Assembly (NCBI GenBank): GCA_018656855.1
Contig: JABHYP010000241.1
Coordinates: forward strand, 1 to 5,288
Reading direction: 5' to 3'
DNA length: 5,288 nucleotides
Origin: Candidatus Latescibacterota bacterium
GTDB lineage: Bacteria; Latescibacterota; Latescibacteria; Latescibacterales; Latescibacteraceae
Position 1 is the first letter of the stretch. Each line of letters opens with the position of its first letter. The notes under the pieces are model-generated. The model did no database searches, was not told the origin of the DNA, and saw only the letters and a program-made list of their open reading frames with translations. Shown here piece after piece: positions 5,080-5,288 of this stretch. Made by a program: the position numbers and the translations under genes.

Positions 5080-5288
5080 ATGAGAAAAAAGATTATTGCA
5101 GGCAACTGGAAAATGAATCAAAATCATCAGGAAGCCCGGGCGCTTGCCTGTGATATTGTTAACAGACTGAGTGACTGTAAGGATACTGATGTTGTCCTGT
5201 GCCCTCCCTTTACTTCTCTTGCCGAAGTAAAGGAAATTGTCAGCGGAACCTCAATTGCTCTTGGCGCCCAAAATATGCACTGGGAGGA
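5080..5288 (+). CDS. tpiA: Triosephosphate isomerase, N-terminal part (runs off the window)
   Basis: The first 69 codons of a TIM-barrel enzyme that interconverts dihydroxyacetone phosphate and glyceraldehyde-3-phosphate, linking the aldolase products. The opening MRKKIIAGNWKMN is diagnostic: Asn9 and Lys11 correspond to the conserved active-site Asn and Lys of the family. VVLCPPFTSL (38-47) and IALGAQNMHW (59-68) are the expected strand-2 and strand-3 regions. The frame stays open to the edge; the catalytic His and Glu lie beyond it, as the family is about 250 residues long. The start at 5080 is firm, because an in-frame TAA at 5065-5067 precludes longer forms and no alternative start lies between. 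No good Shine-Dalgarno site precedes it. It probably shares a transcript with pgk. Confidence 0.93.
   Translation, partial: MRKKIIAGNWKMNQNHQEARALACDIVNRLSDCKDTDVVLCPPFTSLAEVKEIVSGTSIALGAQNMHWE

Overview
The window is bacterial. It holds one complete tRNA gene followed by five co-directional genes of central sugar metabolism, all on the + strand: a 6-phosphofructokinase of the PPi-dependent type, a class II fructose-bisphosphate aldolase, glyceraldehyde-3-phosphate dehydrogenase, phosphoglycerate kinase, and the first 69 codons of triosephosphate isomerase, which runs off the right edge. The gene order largely follows the pathway from fructose-6-phosphate to 3-phosphoglycerate. The genes have fairly balanced base composition, the spacers are AT-rich, and Shine-Dalgarno sites precede most starts. 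I cannot place the organism to phylum. The PFK subfamily, the Calvin-cycle-type (class IIB) aldolase and the repeat-like spacers would fit many uncultured Gram-negative-type lineages, but this is only an impression.

Layout. 1-69: a T-run and a good sigma70-like promoter for the tRNA. 70-144: tRNA-Gly(GCC) with encoded CCA. 145-350: a 206-base spacer with a consensus -35 (TTGACA), a plausible -10, a 10-bp palindrome between them and a second dyad in the predicted leader. 351-1397: PPi-PFK. 1398-1512: spacer with AT-rich degenerate repeats. 1513-2520: aldolase. 2577-3584: GAPDH, 56 bases downstream and probably co-transcribed with the aldolase. 3585-3793: spacer with an 11-bp hairpin that looks like an intrinsic terminator, a degenerate REP-like hairpin, and no convincing promoter. 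3794-4987: phosphoglycerate kinase. 4988-5079: AT-rich spacer with an inverted repeat. 5080-5288: partial tpiA.

Together, PFK makes fructose-1,6-bisphosphate using, by its key residues, pyrophosphate. The aldolase splits it into dihydroxyacetone phosphate and glyceraldehyde-3-phosphate, and triosephosphate isomerase interconverts the two. GAPDH and PGK then carry glyceraldehyde-3-phosphate to 3-phosphoglycerate with ATP formation. Because PPi-PFK is reversible, all five steps can run in either the glycolytic or the gluconeogenic direction.

I see no CRISPR array, transposase, phage gene or unknown protein-coding gene. No previously undescribed system is evident. The points worth a second look are the cofactor-determining residues of the PFK and GAPDH and several structured spacers.
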